Part shown: positions 51,680-59,700 of the stretch, one piece after another | How the letters are laid out: each line of letters opens with the position of its first letter | How positions within the stretch are numbered: position 1 is the first letter of the stretch | Source: Paenibacillus tyrphae | GTDB taxonomy: Bacteria; Bacillota; Bacilli; Paenibacillales; NBRC-103111 | NCBI RefSeq assembly: GCF_000722545.1 | Contig: NZ_JNVM01000010.1 | Location: 434,001 to 498,000 of the forward strand | DNA: 64,000 bases | Direction: 5' to 3' | Translations under genes and position numbers: made by a program | The notes under the pieces: generated by a model | Told to the model about the DNA's origin: nothing | Seen by the model: the letters and a program-made list of their open reading frames with translations, nothing else | The model's database searches: none

Positions 51680-52329
51680 TTATGTATCCGACAGTTCTTT
51701 GACGTACAAGTAATGTATGAGGCCTATTAATAGAATCGTACCCATCCCGTAAGCTAACAAGGTCTGGGTCTCCCATAAATATAAAGAAGAAATGATGAGC
51801 ATCATTGTAATAAGCCCGCTAGCCAATATAACAAATAGACTTATAGCGAAACGAATGTTTACCTTATGTTTTCGATTAAAGGAGATAAAAGTAAAGCCGA
51901 CTCGTAATTTTAATAAAATGACAGTCACTACAAAATTTAAAATACTTAAGACACCAGCCGGGAGTAACGCACTTTTCTGAGCTAATAAAATGAAAGTTTC
52001 AATATGAAAACGACTAACAACCGCATGCAACAACATTTCGGAGATAATTACAAACAGATAAACAACTAAACTTACAAGAAATGCATGAATCAGACGAAGT
52101 CTGAAAAACGACAAAAGCATAGAACGGTAAAAACAGGTTGTAGTACGACTAATCCGAGAATTAAAAACTTTGTCTGAGTAATGATAGAAATTTGAGTCAT
52201 GATGAGGGAACTGATAATTATGCTTTTAAGATGAGGTTTGATGTTTTGCCTGAACAGCGCCAGAGTCATGGTAAATAACGATAACCAGAATGCCACCGAC
52301 AAAACCGCCAACAAACCAAGCTGCTCCAT
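51680..52329 (-). pseudogene. Second AgrC-like membrane protein, apparently split by a frameshift
   Basis: Two overlapping frames together look like one protein of about 220 residues. The N-terminal part is 52090-52329 (79 residues, starts MEQLGLLAVLSVAFWL after AAGGA). The C-terminal part is 51680-52120 (146 residues, starts MLLSFFRLRLIHAF). The junction LLSFFRLRL resembles LLTLFFRLP of the intact kinase-less protein at 49955-50629, and later parts also align (LLKLRVGFTF with FLQRYKIGFHF). The frames differ by one base around a T-rich stretch near 52100-52120. Two coupled proteins, or programmed frameshifting, are alternatives to a broken gene. Confidence 0.55.
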
Positions 52330-52411
52330 AGTACACATCCTTACGCCGTATTATCCTGCTTTTCGACAAACTCTCTAATCTATCACTACGTTTGGTTTAA
52401 GCAATCATGGC

Positions 52412-52480
52412 AAAGAAGCCCGGACTTTGGTAGTGTTAGAGATAGTGGACTGCACGTAACCAAAGCAGGCTTTTTTTGCT
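52412..52480 (+). terminator. Hairpin with T run at right edge of the AT-rich island
   Basis: AAGCC..CTTTGGT pairs with ACCAAAG..GGCTT across a loop of about 29 nt, followed by seven T. No plus-strand gene upstream needs it; it could be a remnant or an attenuator for the methyltransferase gene. Confidence 0.45.
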
Positions 52481-52607
52481 CCAAAGCTACAGTGTACAAG
52501 AGTCCGTGTTGAACTTCAAGCGACCTTATGCCATGTTTTGGCATAGGAACGGCTCGGTCCGAAGAGGGATGGAGCGATCGTCTGCAGACAAAGAGAGGAT
52601 ACGCCTA

Positions 52608-53279
52608 ATGACGGTTGACGTTTATAGCGGAGCATGGTGGGACGAATTTAGCGCCTTCTTTTCGAATGAAGACTTGTGGGATAACGGCAGCCGAAGCTTG
52701 CTGCTAAAATATTTTGCGAAATTTGCGGTCCGGGATGGAGGGCGGCGCGTGCTTGACGTCGGCTGCGGGCCGGGGACCGGTACGAAGCGCTTGAACGAGA
52801 TGGGCTTTCTCGCGACGGGCATCGATATTTCTCCGGCCATGGTCGAAAGTGCCAAGGCAAGGCAGGTCAAGGCGTATTTATCGGATTGCGACCCGATTCC
52901 CGAGGAAGACGGGACTTTCGACTATGTCTTCTGCTGTACGGTGGTGGAATGGGTGCGGAATCCGTACGGAATGATTCGTGAAATGGCCAGGGTGATCAAG
53001 CCGGGAGGCGGAATGGTCGTCGCTTGCCTTGGTCCCGGTAATTTGCCGCACGAAGATGCGCTGAAGCGTCTACGGGGCGAGCCGACCAATTACAATATGC
53101 TGATGCCGGTCGAGCTGCATCGGCTGCTTTTGGACTGCGGGCTGAAGATCCGATCCATGACCGGCGCGCGAAGCCGTCATATCTCTCAAGAGACGTATGC
53201 CAAGCTTGATTGGATCACCAAATCGTACTGCAGCAATCTATGGATGATCGGAGCGGATAAGGAGGGAAGCTTGCTATGA
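52608..53279 (+). CDS. Class I SAM-dependent methyltransferase
   Basis: A 223-residue methyltransferase with motif I VLDVGCGPGTGTKRL, motif II GIDISPAMVESAK and a post-motif region FDYVFCCTVVEWV. I chose ATG 52608, preceded by GAGAGG. The stop overlaps the start of the XRE-TPR regulator (ATGA), so both are made together. The substrate is unknown; modification of a small molecule or peptide linked to the regulator is possible but unproven. Confidence 0.88.
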   Translation: MTVDVYSGAWWDEFSAFFSNEDLWDNGSRSLLLKYFAKFAVRDGGRRVLDVGCGPGTGTKRLNEMGFLATGIDISPAMVESAKARQVKAYLSDCDPIPEEDGTFDYVFCCTVVEWVRNPYGMIREMARVIKPGGGMVVACLGPGNLPHEDALKRLRGEPTNYNMLMPVELHRLLLDCGLKIRSMTGARSRHISQETYAKLDWITKSYCSNLWMIGADKEGSLL

Positions 53280-54535
53280 ACCTGGATCATTTCGGACAGC
53301 TCGTTCGCTCCAGGCGCGAAGCCGTCCCGATGCTGCAAAAGGAGCTTTCCGAGGGCATTTGTACCCGCAGTATGATTTCACGGATTGAAAATGAGGACTA
53401 CTTTCCGCACATCACGATCGTCGAAAAGCTGCTGGACCGGCTTGGAATGCCGATTCTCGATTGGCTGGAACGGATGAGTCGGAAGGACCCCGACCAGAAA
53501 GCGCTGGGGCTTATTCTCGATTATCTCCAGGAGAGATACGAGAAAGAAAGAGATTACGAGACGATCCGGAAGTGGATGGAACAGTTGAAGGGGATACGGT
53601 TCGAGGTAAAACCGGTGTACCGGGCCGACCTGCATGCACTACAGGCATTTGTCGAAGACGTTCGGCAAAATTTCAAGGAAGCCGAGATCGAATACAAGCA
53701 ATGGATTGATTTGGCCCGAGAGCTGCAGGACATTCCCATGCTCGCCGCCGGCTTAAACCGGCTTTCGTTCATGTATGTGAACATCGATCCGGGCCATGCC
53801 TCCGCATGGATTGAAGAAGCTTACGCTCTTGTGCAGCGGCACAGCGTTCCGCAGGAGCTTGCGATTTCGGTTCAGCTGACAATGTCTGCCTATCGCTATG
53901 GAATCGGAGAATACCATACCGCCATTTCGCTCCTTCAGGCTGTCAAAAGCAGGAAGAGGCTTTCCCCGATCTCCCGGTTCCGCTCGCATAATCTGCTGGG
54001 CAAAAGCTACCAGGCCGTTGGGAAGTATACGGATGCGGAGGAAGAATACAAGCAGACTGCCGCTTATTTTGCGTATCATCCGTCGTTTGAGCTGATCTTT
54101 AACAATAATATCGGGGATTTGTATGCTGATATGGGAGAGTACAAGCTGGCCTTCAAGCATCAGCGCCGTTCTTTGGAAATCGGAGAGGCGACCAAGCAGC
54201 CTTATTTTGTCGAGATCGCGCGGCTGCGGCTGGCGAAGCTGCATAACCGATGCGGAGAATACGAGGAAGCGGAGACGATCTGCCGCCAGATTATCGAGCA
54301 AAGCTGGAATAGCCGTAACATCCATATAGCCAAGCTGATTTTATCGGAAACACGCTTCGCTCTGGGGGACGAGAGCTGTACCGGAATGCTGCTGGAGGTC
54401 GTTCAGTTTTTTCAAGAGCAGCCGGGAACGGATTCCGTCGAATACTTGAAGGAAGCGTATAAGCTGCTGGCCAAAGTCAACATGGCGCCTGAGGATACGG
54501 AGAAGCTGTTTCGTACCCAGGTGCGAATTTATTAA
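53276..54535 (+). CDS. XRE-TPR regulator (RNPP-like)
   Basis: A 419-residue protein with an N-terminal XRE helix-turn-helix (FGQLVRSRREAVPMLQKELS, ICTRSMISRIENEDYFP). The rest is a long array of TPR-like helical repeats, for example GKSYQAVGKYTDAEEEYKQT and NNIGDLYADMGEYKLAFKHQRR. This layout is that of RNPP (Rgg/PlcR-type) regulators, which bind imported signal peptides. No clear peptide gene follows it. It is translationally coupled to the methyltransferase and lies next to the agr-like island. Confidence 0.85.
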   Translation: MNLDHFGQLVRSRREAVPMLQKELSEGICTRSMISRIENEDYFPHITIVEKLLDRLGMPILDWLERMSRKDPDQKALGLILDYLQERYEKERDYETIRKWMEQLKGIRFEVKPVYRADLHALQAFVEDVRQNFKEAEIEYKQWIDLARELQDIPMLAAGLNRLSFMYVNIDPGHASAWIEEAYALVQRHSVPQELAISVQLTMSAYRYGIGEYHTAISLLQAVKSRKRLSPISRFRSHNLLGKSYQAVGKYTDAEEEYKQTAAYFAYHPSFELIFNNNIGDLYADMGEYKLAFKHQRRSLEIGEATKQPYFVEIARLRLAKLHNRCGEYEEAETICRQIIEQSWNSRNIHIAKLILSETRFALGDESCTGMLLEVVQFFQEQPGTDSVEYLKEAYKLLAKVNMAPEDTEKLFRTQVRIY

Positions 54536-54737
54536 GGGAGGTTACACTTTTAAGGGGGTGACAAATTTCGTAACGTGGATTAATTTGGAGTATGGTAGCA
54601 ATAAAGAAGGACAAGCTCCAGGGCGAGCGGCTAAAAAACTATGAACACTCTCAGCGAATCCATTCTAAACGGGAGCCAGAAGCATAGAATAATACAAACC
54701 GCTATTTACTCGCGCTCTTACTGGCAGGATCGGATAC

Positions 54738-54773
54738 AAAAATAGCCCGCGGCAGTCGTTCGCGCTCGCGGGC
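54738..54773 (-). terminator. Intrinsic terminator of the XRE-LytTR gene
   Basis: GCCCGCG (54745-54751) pairs with CGCGGGC (54767-54773); on the minus strand TATTTTT follows. Confidence 0.75.
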
Positions 54774-54802
54774 GGTGATAGGCACACTGGTGTAGGATGA
54801 AA

Positions 54803-55471
54803 CTAGACGTTCTTCTCCGCTGTGGAGAAAGCTGCCGATTTGCCGCTTTTACTGAAGGAAAATTCCAGGCTTTTTTTGGTGTTGATCGCCACTTTGCGCA
54901 GAAGTTGTTCGTGGTATTTCCGTTGGCGGATTGCTGAGATGGTGACGTGCGGTCCCTCGCCGTTTTCATTAAAATAAAGCCGGCCGTGCCGTTCGTCATA
55001 TTTGCGGATGTGATTGAAATTGACGTAAAGATCGGTGTCCATCTTCTTGAAATCGTTCTCTTCCAACCGGTCCAAAAAGCTGCTGAAATCAAGCAGCGAC
55101 TCAATGCTCCTCGTAATTGTCGCTCCTTTCTGGTAATACGTAATTTCTTTCATGCCGATCTCGATGAAGTAAACGTTCGACAGGTCCATATCCTCGTTTT
55201 GCTTGGGGGCGAATGACGATGCAACATGACTGCTCATCAGATGCCCTGCCTTAATCATCAAGTCGGTATAGGGGTAGCCGTATGCAGCCGACAGCTTCTG
55301 AAGCGTGTCAGGCGACGGGGTTATTTTGTCATTGGTCGAACGATTTCGCTCAAGCTCAAGATCCCGAATGTAGGCATGGGAAAGACCGCTTTTGCGAGCC
55401 GCTTCTCGCAAAGACATCGAACCTCGAAGACCCTCAAGAAATTTTCCGAAATCGGGAATTGGTTGTCCCAA
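54803..55471 (-). CDS. XRE helix-turn-helix fused to a LytTR DNA-binding domain
   Basis: The 222-residue protein has an N-terminal XRE domain (FGKFLEGLRGSMSLREAARK, SGLSHAYIRDLELERNRS; residues about 6-75) and a C-terminal domain of about 110 residues. The latter shows the LytTR pattern VYFIEIGMKEITYY, ITRSIESLLDFSSFLDRL, FKKMDTDLYVNFNHIRKYD, HVTISAIRQRKYHEQLL. LytTR is the DNA-binding type of AgrA and LytR. Two DNA-binding domains in one chain, with no receiver domain, is unusual. It lies near the agr-like genes and diverges from the 55640 gene. Confidence 0.8.
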   Translation of the reverse strand: MGQPIPDFGKFLEGLRGSMSLREAARKSGLSHAYIRDLELERNRSTNDKITPSPDTLQKLSAAYGYPYTDLMIKAGHLMSSHVASSFAPKQNEDMDLSNVYFIEIGMKEITYYQKGATITRSIESLLDFSSFLDRLEENDFKKMDTDLYVNFNHIRKYDERHGRLYFNENGEGPHVTISAIRQRKYHEQLLRKVAINTKKSLEFSFSKSGKSAAFSTAEKNV

Positions 55472-55564
55472 ACCTGGTCACTCCTCTCTGAAACTATTGT
55501 AATGGACAAACGTATGAAAAGAAATAGCAATTTCTAAAAAAGCGTTTATCTGATGATCTGCCTC

Positions 55565-55593
55565 TTGACTCTATGTAATACGAATACTACATT
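55565..55593 (+). promoter_or_regulatory. Promoter with embedded operator-like palindrome
   Basis: TTGACT (55565-55570) and TACATT (55588-55593) are 17 bp apart. ATGTAAT-ACGAAT-ACTACAT (55573-55592) is an imperfect palindrome (14 of 20 positions symmetric) covering the spacer and the -10, a likely site for the divergent XRE-LytTR protein. Confidence 0.55.
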
Positions 55594-55639
55594 AGAAGTA
55601 GCACACTTTTTTAGCTTTACAAAAGGGGGTGGGATTGTA

Positions 55640-56077
55640 ATGAGAGACAAAGTTATGAACCGTTGGAGCACCTACGAACCCTACTATATTGAATTTAATG
55701 GTTATAAAGTAGCAGATATCGTCATTACCAGCCATGCGCTCAGCCGATGGTCGGAGCGTGTGGAGAACGAGCAGGGCGGAATTGAACATATTTGCTCCTT
55801 TTTGTGGGAAAGACTGAAGAACTGTAAAGTCCAACCTTATTATGCAAATGAAAAAGATGTTTACCTGATTGACGATGACCTTGTGATGGTCGCCGAGTTT
55901 GTTGAATTGAAGGATGAAACCGATATCGCAGGCAATCCTCTGCATAAAATGATTGTCGTGACGTTCTTGGGCCGCGTGTCTCAGGATATACAACTTCGTG
56001 ATTTGAAAGCCTATTACTCCTGGCTGCGCCACACCCGTCGCATGACCTTAGTGAAACACGGAAGAAAACGCAAATAA
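55640..56077 (+). CDS. Hypothetical protein, 145 residues
   Basis: ATG 55640 follows AAAGGGGGTGGG. The protein begins MRDKVMNRWSTYEPYYIEF, contains ITSHALSRWSERV and a run of beta-strand-like segments (DVYLIDDDLVMVAEFVEL, KMIVVTFLGRV), and ends in a basic tail (RMTLVKHGRKRK). The HALxRxxER segment with following strands recalls small RNase-like folds, but the similarity is weak and I assign no function. It diverges from the XRE-LytTR gene. Confidence 0.65.
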   Translation: MRDKVMNRWSTYEPYYIEFNGYKVADIVITSHALSRWSERVENEQGGIEHICSFLWERLKNCKVQPYYANEKDVYLIDDDLVMVAEFVELKDETDIAGNPLHKMIVVTFLGRVSQDIQLRDLKAYYSWLRHTRRMTLVKHGRKRK

Positions 56078-56108
56078 GCGGCACTTGCCCATAACCATAT
56101 TCATACGA

Positions 56109-56137
56109 AGGCTGGCCTCTACAGGTCGGCCTTTTCT
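56109..56137 (+). terminator. Intrinsic terminator just before structured repeat copy B
   Basis: AAGGCTGGCCT and AGGTCGGCCTT pair with G-U contacts around CTAC; TTTTCTT follows. Confidence 0.8.
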
Positions 56138-56142
56138 TAACG

Positions 56143-56255
56143 ATATAGAATTTATAAATTTTCAGCGAAGCTGAACAAATTCTATATCACAAGAAAAACT
56201 TCCGCTAAACCGCGGTCGCTCATCCATGAATAGACTTCGATAAAAGTTTTTCTTA
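56143..56255. repeat. Two-hairpin structured repeat, copy B
   Basis: Hairpin 1 has arms GATATAGAATTT (56143-56154) and AAATTCTATATC (56178-56189) with an inner TTCAGC-GAA-GCTGAA. Hairpin 2 has arms AAGAAAAACTT (56192-56202) and AAGTTTTTCTT (56245-56255), enclosing CCGCTAA and CTTCGATAA. Compare copy A at 29580-29695. Confidence 0.85.
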
Positions 56256-56372
56256 CATTTACTTTTAGTATACCATAATATACCAAAGGATGCGACGGGT
56301 TTTTATGTCGAATGCATAAATTCCTTCCACTCATGGGGAAAATTAGGGTGAGCAGGAAGGGGATGAAGCGTT

Positions 56373-58412
56373 ATGGCCCGTGATTTGCCTATAGGCAACG
56401 GCAACGTGCTTATGAATTTTGACGTCCATTACAATGTTCGGGATATTTATTTCCCTTATGTCGGTCAGGAGAATCAAGCGCTGGATCATTTATCGCATTT
56501 TGGCGTATGGACGGCGGAAGATTTTTTCTGGATCGATCACCCGGAGCTGAAGAAGCAGTCCGGCTATTTGAACGATACCCTGATTACGAACGTCGACTGC
56601 ACGCACGAGCGGCTCGGCCTCAGGCTACAGCTCCGCGATGGCGTGGACGTACAGGAGAATGTATTCATCCGTAAGGTGATCGTGGAAAACGACTGGGACC
56701 GGGAACGCGAGGTGAAACTGTATTTCCATCTGGACCTGCATTTGTACGGCAACGGCATGGGCGATACGGTCTACTACGATCCGGAATTAAGATCGCTTGT
56801 ATTTTACAAGGGGCACCGGTACTTGTCGTTGTCGGGCCGGGGGCAGGATCAGAAGGAAGCGGGAATTACTTCGTATGCGACCGGGCAAAAGGAAATGAAC
56901 CGGCTCGAAGGGACATGGCGGGATGCGGAAGACGGACGGCTCGGCGGCAATCCGATTGCGCAAGGGTCGGTTGACGGAACGGTCGAGCTGCTCTTGCGGG
57001 TACCGGCCAAGGGGGCGAAGGAAGCCTGGTTCTGGATTTGCTTCGCCCGGGAAGATCAGGAACTCCGCAAGCTGGAACGCACGGTCCGTTCGGCTACGCC
57101 GCAAGCGCTGCTGCAGCGCACGTACAACTACTGGGGGCAGTGGCTCGGACACGACCGGCACGATTTGAAGCTGCTTGAGCCGGACATCGCTTCCTTTTAC
57201 AAACGCAGCCTGCTCGTGGTCCGCACGAATACGGACAACCGGGGGGCCATTCTGGCTGCTAACGATTCGGATATTTTGAAGTTTGCACGAGACACGTATT
57301 CGTACATGTGGCCGCGGGACGGCGCGCTGATCGCGCATGCGCTTGACCGAAGCGGCTACCATGCGCTGACGAAACGATTTTTCCAGTTTTGCAAGGGGGG
57401 ATTGTCGGAGGACGGCTACTTGCTCCACAAGTACAACCCGGACGGGTCCGTCGGTTCAAGCTGGCACCCGTGGGTCAATGCCCGCGGCGAGAAGCAGCTT
57501 GCCATCCAGGAGGACGAGACGGCGCTTGTGCTGTTCGCGCTGTGGCATCATCACCGGCAGGCTCGGACACTGGACGAAGCGCGCGACGATTACGACAACC
57601 TCGTCCTGCCTTCGGCCGATTTTATAGCGCGGTATACCGATGCTTCGGGATTGCCGCTGCCTTCGCACGACCTGTGGGAGGAACGTTACGGCGTGCATTT
57701 GTTCACGGTTGCGAGCGTCTATGCGGGGCTGCTTGCCGCCGCGGGCTTCGCCGAGCATTTCGGGGACAAGCTGAGGGCGATGCACTACCGGGATAAGGCG
57801 GGCAGCGTGAAGCAGGCGGTCGAGCACTCGCTTTATTCCGAGGAGGAGCTGCGGTTTATCCGTTCGCTCTATTGGAATGACGAGAAGCAGGCGTACGAGC
57901 CGGATTTAACGCTAGATGCGAGCATGTACGCGATATTCGACTTCGGGATGTTTGAGCCGGACGACCCGCGGGTTGTTTCCACCATGAAAGCAATCCGTAA
58001 GCAGCTCTGGGTACAGACGGAAGTGGGAGGGCTCGCCCGGTATTCCAACGATTATTATCATCAGGTGACGAAGGATGTTTCCAAGGTGCCGGGCAACCCG
58101 TGGTTTATTTGCACGCTCTGGTATGCGGAATACGTGATTGCCGCGGCGAAGAGCGAAGCGGAGCTGAAGGAGGCGGAGGATCTGCTGCGATGGACGATGA
58201 GCCATGCGCTGCCTTCGGGGATTTTGGCCGAACAGGTGCATCCGTTCAGCGGCGAGCCGATGTCCGTTTCGCCGCTGACCTGGTCCCACGCGACGTTCGT
58301 CAAGGTGGTGCAGGAATATTTGGCGAAGCTGAAGCTGTTCCGGCACCAGGAACGGGGCCGCGAGGATCGAAGCGACGCGAAGCTGCTCCATGCGGCGGGG
58401 GAGAAGCGATGA
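56373..58412 (+). CDS. Glycoside hydrolase family 15 (glucoamylase-like)
   Basis: A 679-residue cytoplasmic enzyme (no signal peptide). The N-terminal beta-sandwich (about 1-250) is followed by an alpha/alpha-barrel with TYSYMWPRDGALIAHALDRSG and a catalytic-glutamate region QEDETALVLFALW, both typical of GH15. The family releases glucose from alpha-glucans, dextrins or trehalose. Its stop overlaps the start of a glucose-dehydrogenase-like gene, which fits further oxidation of the glucose. Structured repeat copy B lies upstream. Confidence 0.9.
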   Translation: MARDLPIGNGNVLMNFDVHYNVRDIYFPYVGQENQALDHLSHFGVWTAEDFFWIDHPELKKQSGYLNDTLITNVDCTHERLGLRLQLRDGVDVQENVFIRKVIVENDWDREREVKLYFHLDLHLYGNGMGDTVYYDPELRSLVFYKGHRYLSLSGRGQDQKEAGITSYATGQKEMNRLEGTWRDAEDGRLGGNPIAQGSVDGTVELLLRVPAKGAKEAWFWICFAREDQELRKLERTVRSATPQALLQRTYNYWGQWLGHDRHDLKLLEPDIASFYKRSLLVVRTNTDNRGAILAANDSDILKFARDTYSYMWPRDGALIAHALDRSGYHALTKRFFQFCKGGLSEDGYLLHKYNPDGSVGSSWHPWVNARGEKQLAIQEDETALVLFALWHHHRQARTLDEARDDYDNLVLPSADFIARYTDASGLPLPSHDLWEERYGVHLFTVASVYAGLLAAAGFAEHFGDKLRAMHYRDKAGSVKQAVEHSLYSEEELRFIRSLYWNDEKQAYEPDLTLDASMYAIFDFGMFEPDDPRVVSTMKAIRKQLWVQTEVGGLARYSNDYYHQVTKDVSKVPGNPWFICTLWYAEYVIAAAKSEAELKEAEDLLRWTMSHALPSGILAEQVHPFSGEPMSVSPLTWSHATFVKVVQEYLAKLKLFRHQERGREDRSDAKLLHAAGEKR

Positions 58413-59626
58413 AGGCGGTGCGCGTAACCGGCCTTGCACCCGCAGGTGGAGCGGGTGCCGGGGCAGCTTCGCCGAAGCTGGAGCTGGTCGAGGTCGAGCG
58501 TCTCGGGCGGCAGACGAAGACGGACGTGCTCGTCCGCGTGCTCTGCATCGGGCTTGACGGGACGGACCGCGAGATTATGAGCGAAAAGTACGGCGTGCCG
58601 CCGGCGGGCGAAACGTCGCTGACGATCGGGCACGAATCGCTTGGCGTCGTGGAAGAGGCGGACCCGGCCACGGGGTTCGCGCCGGGAGACGCGGTCTGCG
58701 CCTTGGTGCGCAGGCCGTGCGCGGAACCGGAATGCGTCAACTGCCGCAACGGGCAGCAGGACTTTTGTGAAACGGGGAAGTATACGGAACGCGGCATTCG
58801 GGGCGCCCATGGGTATTTATCCGACTATTATGTCGAGGATGCGAGATATTTGGTCAAGGTGCCCGCGGGAAGTCTCGCCTACGGGATCTTGGCCGAGCCG
58901 CAGAGCATTGTCGAGAAAGTATGGAACGAAGTGCAGCGCATTCAGCAGCGGCTCGTCTGGCAGCCGAGGACGGCGGTGGTGCTCGGCTCGGGGCCGCTTG
59001 GGCTGCTCGCTGCGCTGACGTGCCGGTGTCTGGGCCTGGATACCGTGGTATGGTCCAAGTCGCCGGACGATTCGATCGGGGCCGAGCTGGTGCGGGCCTG
59101 CGGAGCGACGTACGCGCGGGCGGAAGACGAAGCGGCCGCCCCGGCGGGCTCCGGGGCAGCTCCCGCCGTATCCGCGCTGGGAACGTTCCTGCAGCGAAAC
59201 GGCCGGCGCGCGGACCTCATCTTCGAATGCACGGGCTACAGCCCGCTCGCGTTCGACGCGATGGCCGCCTTGGGGCCGAACGGCGTGCTGGCGCTCCTCG
59301 GGGTAACCCCAGGCAACCGGAGCATCCGGATTTCCTCCGATCAGATTAACCAGGAGCTGGTGCTGGAGAATAAATGCGTGCTCGGCTCGGTGAACGCGTC
59401 GCGCAAGGATTTTGAAACCGGGCTGTACCGGTTGAAGCAGATGGAAGCCCGTTTTCCCGGCCTGCTGGGCAGACTGATGACCGACCGGCTGACGCTTCAG
59501 CAGGTGCCACAGCTGGATTTCGGCCGGATCGCCGTCAAAGCCGTGGTCGATCTTGTACCGAGGGAGCAATGGTCCGGACTGGTCCGGCACGAAGCGGACG
59601 AGGTGGCGTACAGCTTCTCGGTGTAA
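58409..59626 (+). CDS. Zinc-dependent glucose/aldose dehydrogenase (MDR family)
   Basis: A 405-residue medium-chain dehydrogenase of the glucose-dehydrogenase type: LCIGLDGTDREIM near the catalytic zinc ligands, TIGHESLGVV, structural-zinc cysteines in CAEPECVNCRNGQQDFC, the EPQSIVEKVW motif and the nucleotide loop VVLGSGPLGLLAAL. It probably oxidises glucose to gluconolactone with NAD(P). ATG 58409 overlaps the GH15 stop by 4 bp. Confidence 0.9.
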   Translation: MKAVRVTGLAPAGGAGAGAASPKLELVEVERLGRQTKTDVLVRVLCIGLDGTDREIMSEKYGVPPAGETSLTIGHESLGVVEEADPATGFAPGDAVCALVRRPCAEPECVNCRNGQQDFCETGKYTERGIRGAHGYLSDYYVEDARYLVKVPAGSLAYGILAEPQSIVEKVWNEVQRIQQRLVWQPRTAVVLGSGPLGLLAALTCRCLGLDTVVWSKSPDDSIGAELVRACGATYARAEDEAAAPAGSGAAPAVSALGTFLQRNGRRADLIFECTGYSPLAFDAMAALGPNGVLALLGVTPGNRSIRISSDQINQELVLENKCVLGSVNASRKDFETGLYRLKQMEARFPGLLGRLMTDRLTLQQVPQLDFGRIAVKAVVDLVPREQWSGLVRHEADEVAYSFSV

Positions 59627-59654
59627 GGCACTGTTTTTCTAACATGCGTAGAAA

Positions 59655-59700
59655 ATAAGCGGACAGCGCCTTCTGGCAAAGGACTGTCCGCTTATCTTAT
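59655..59700. terminator. Intrinsic terminator between convergent genes
   Basis: ATAAGCGGACAG (59655-59666) pairs with CTGTCCGCTTAT (59684-59695), with A-rich left and T-rich right flanks. Confidence 0.85.

Noticed and set aside
54558..54644. Tiny frame after the XRE-TPR gene, possible RNPP signal peptide (28 codons from GTG)
   Set aside because: The purine run touches the start codon and leaves no spacing. The product lacks a signal-peptide-like hydrophobic N-terminus.
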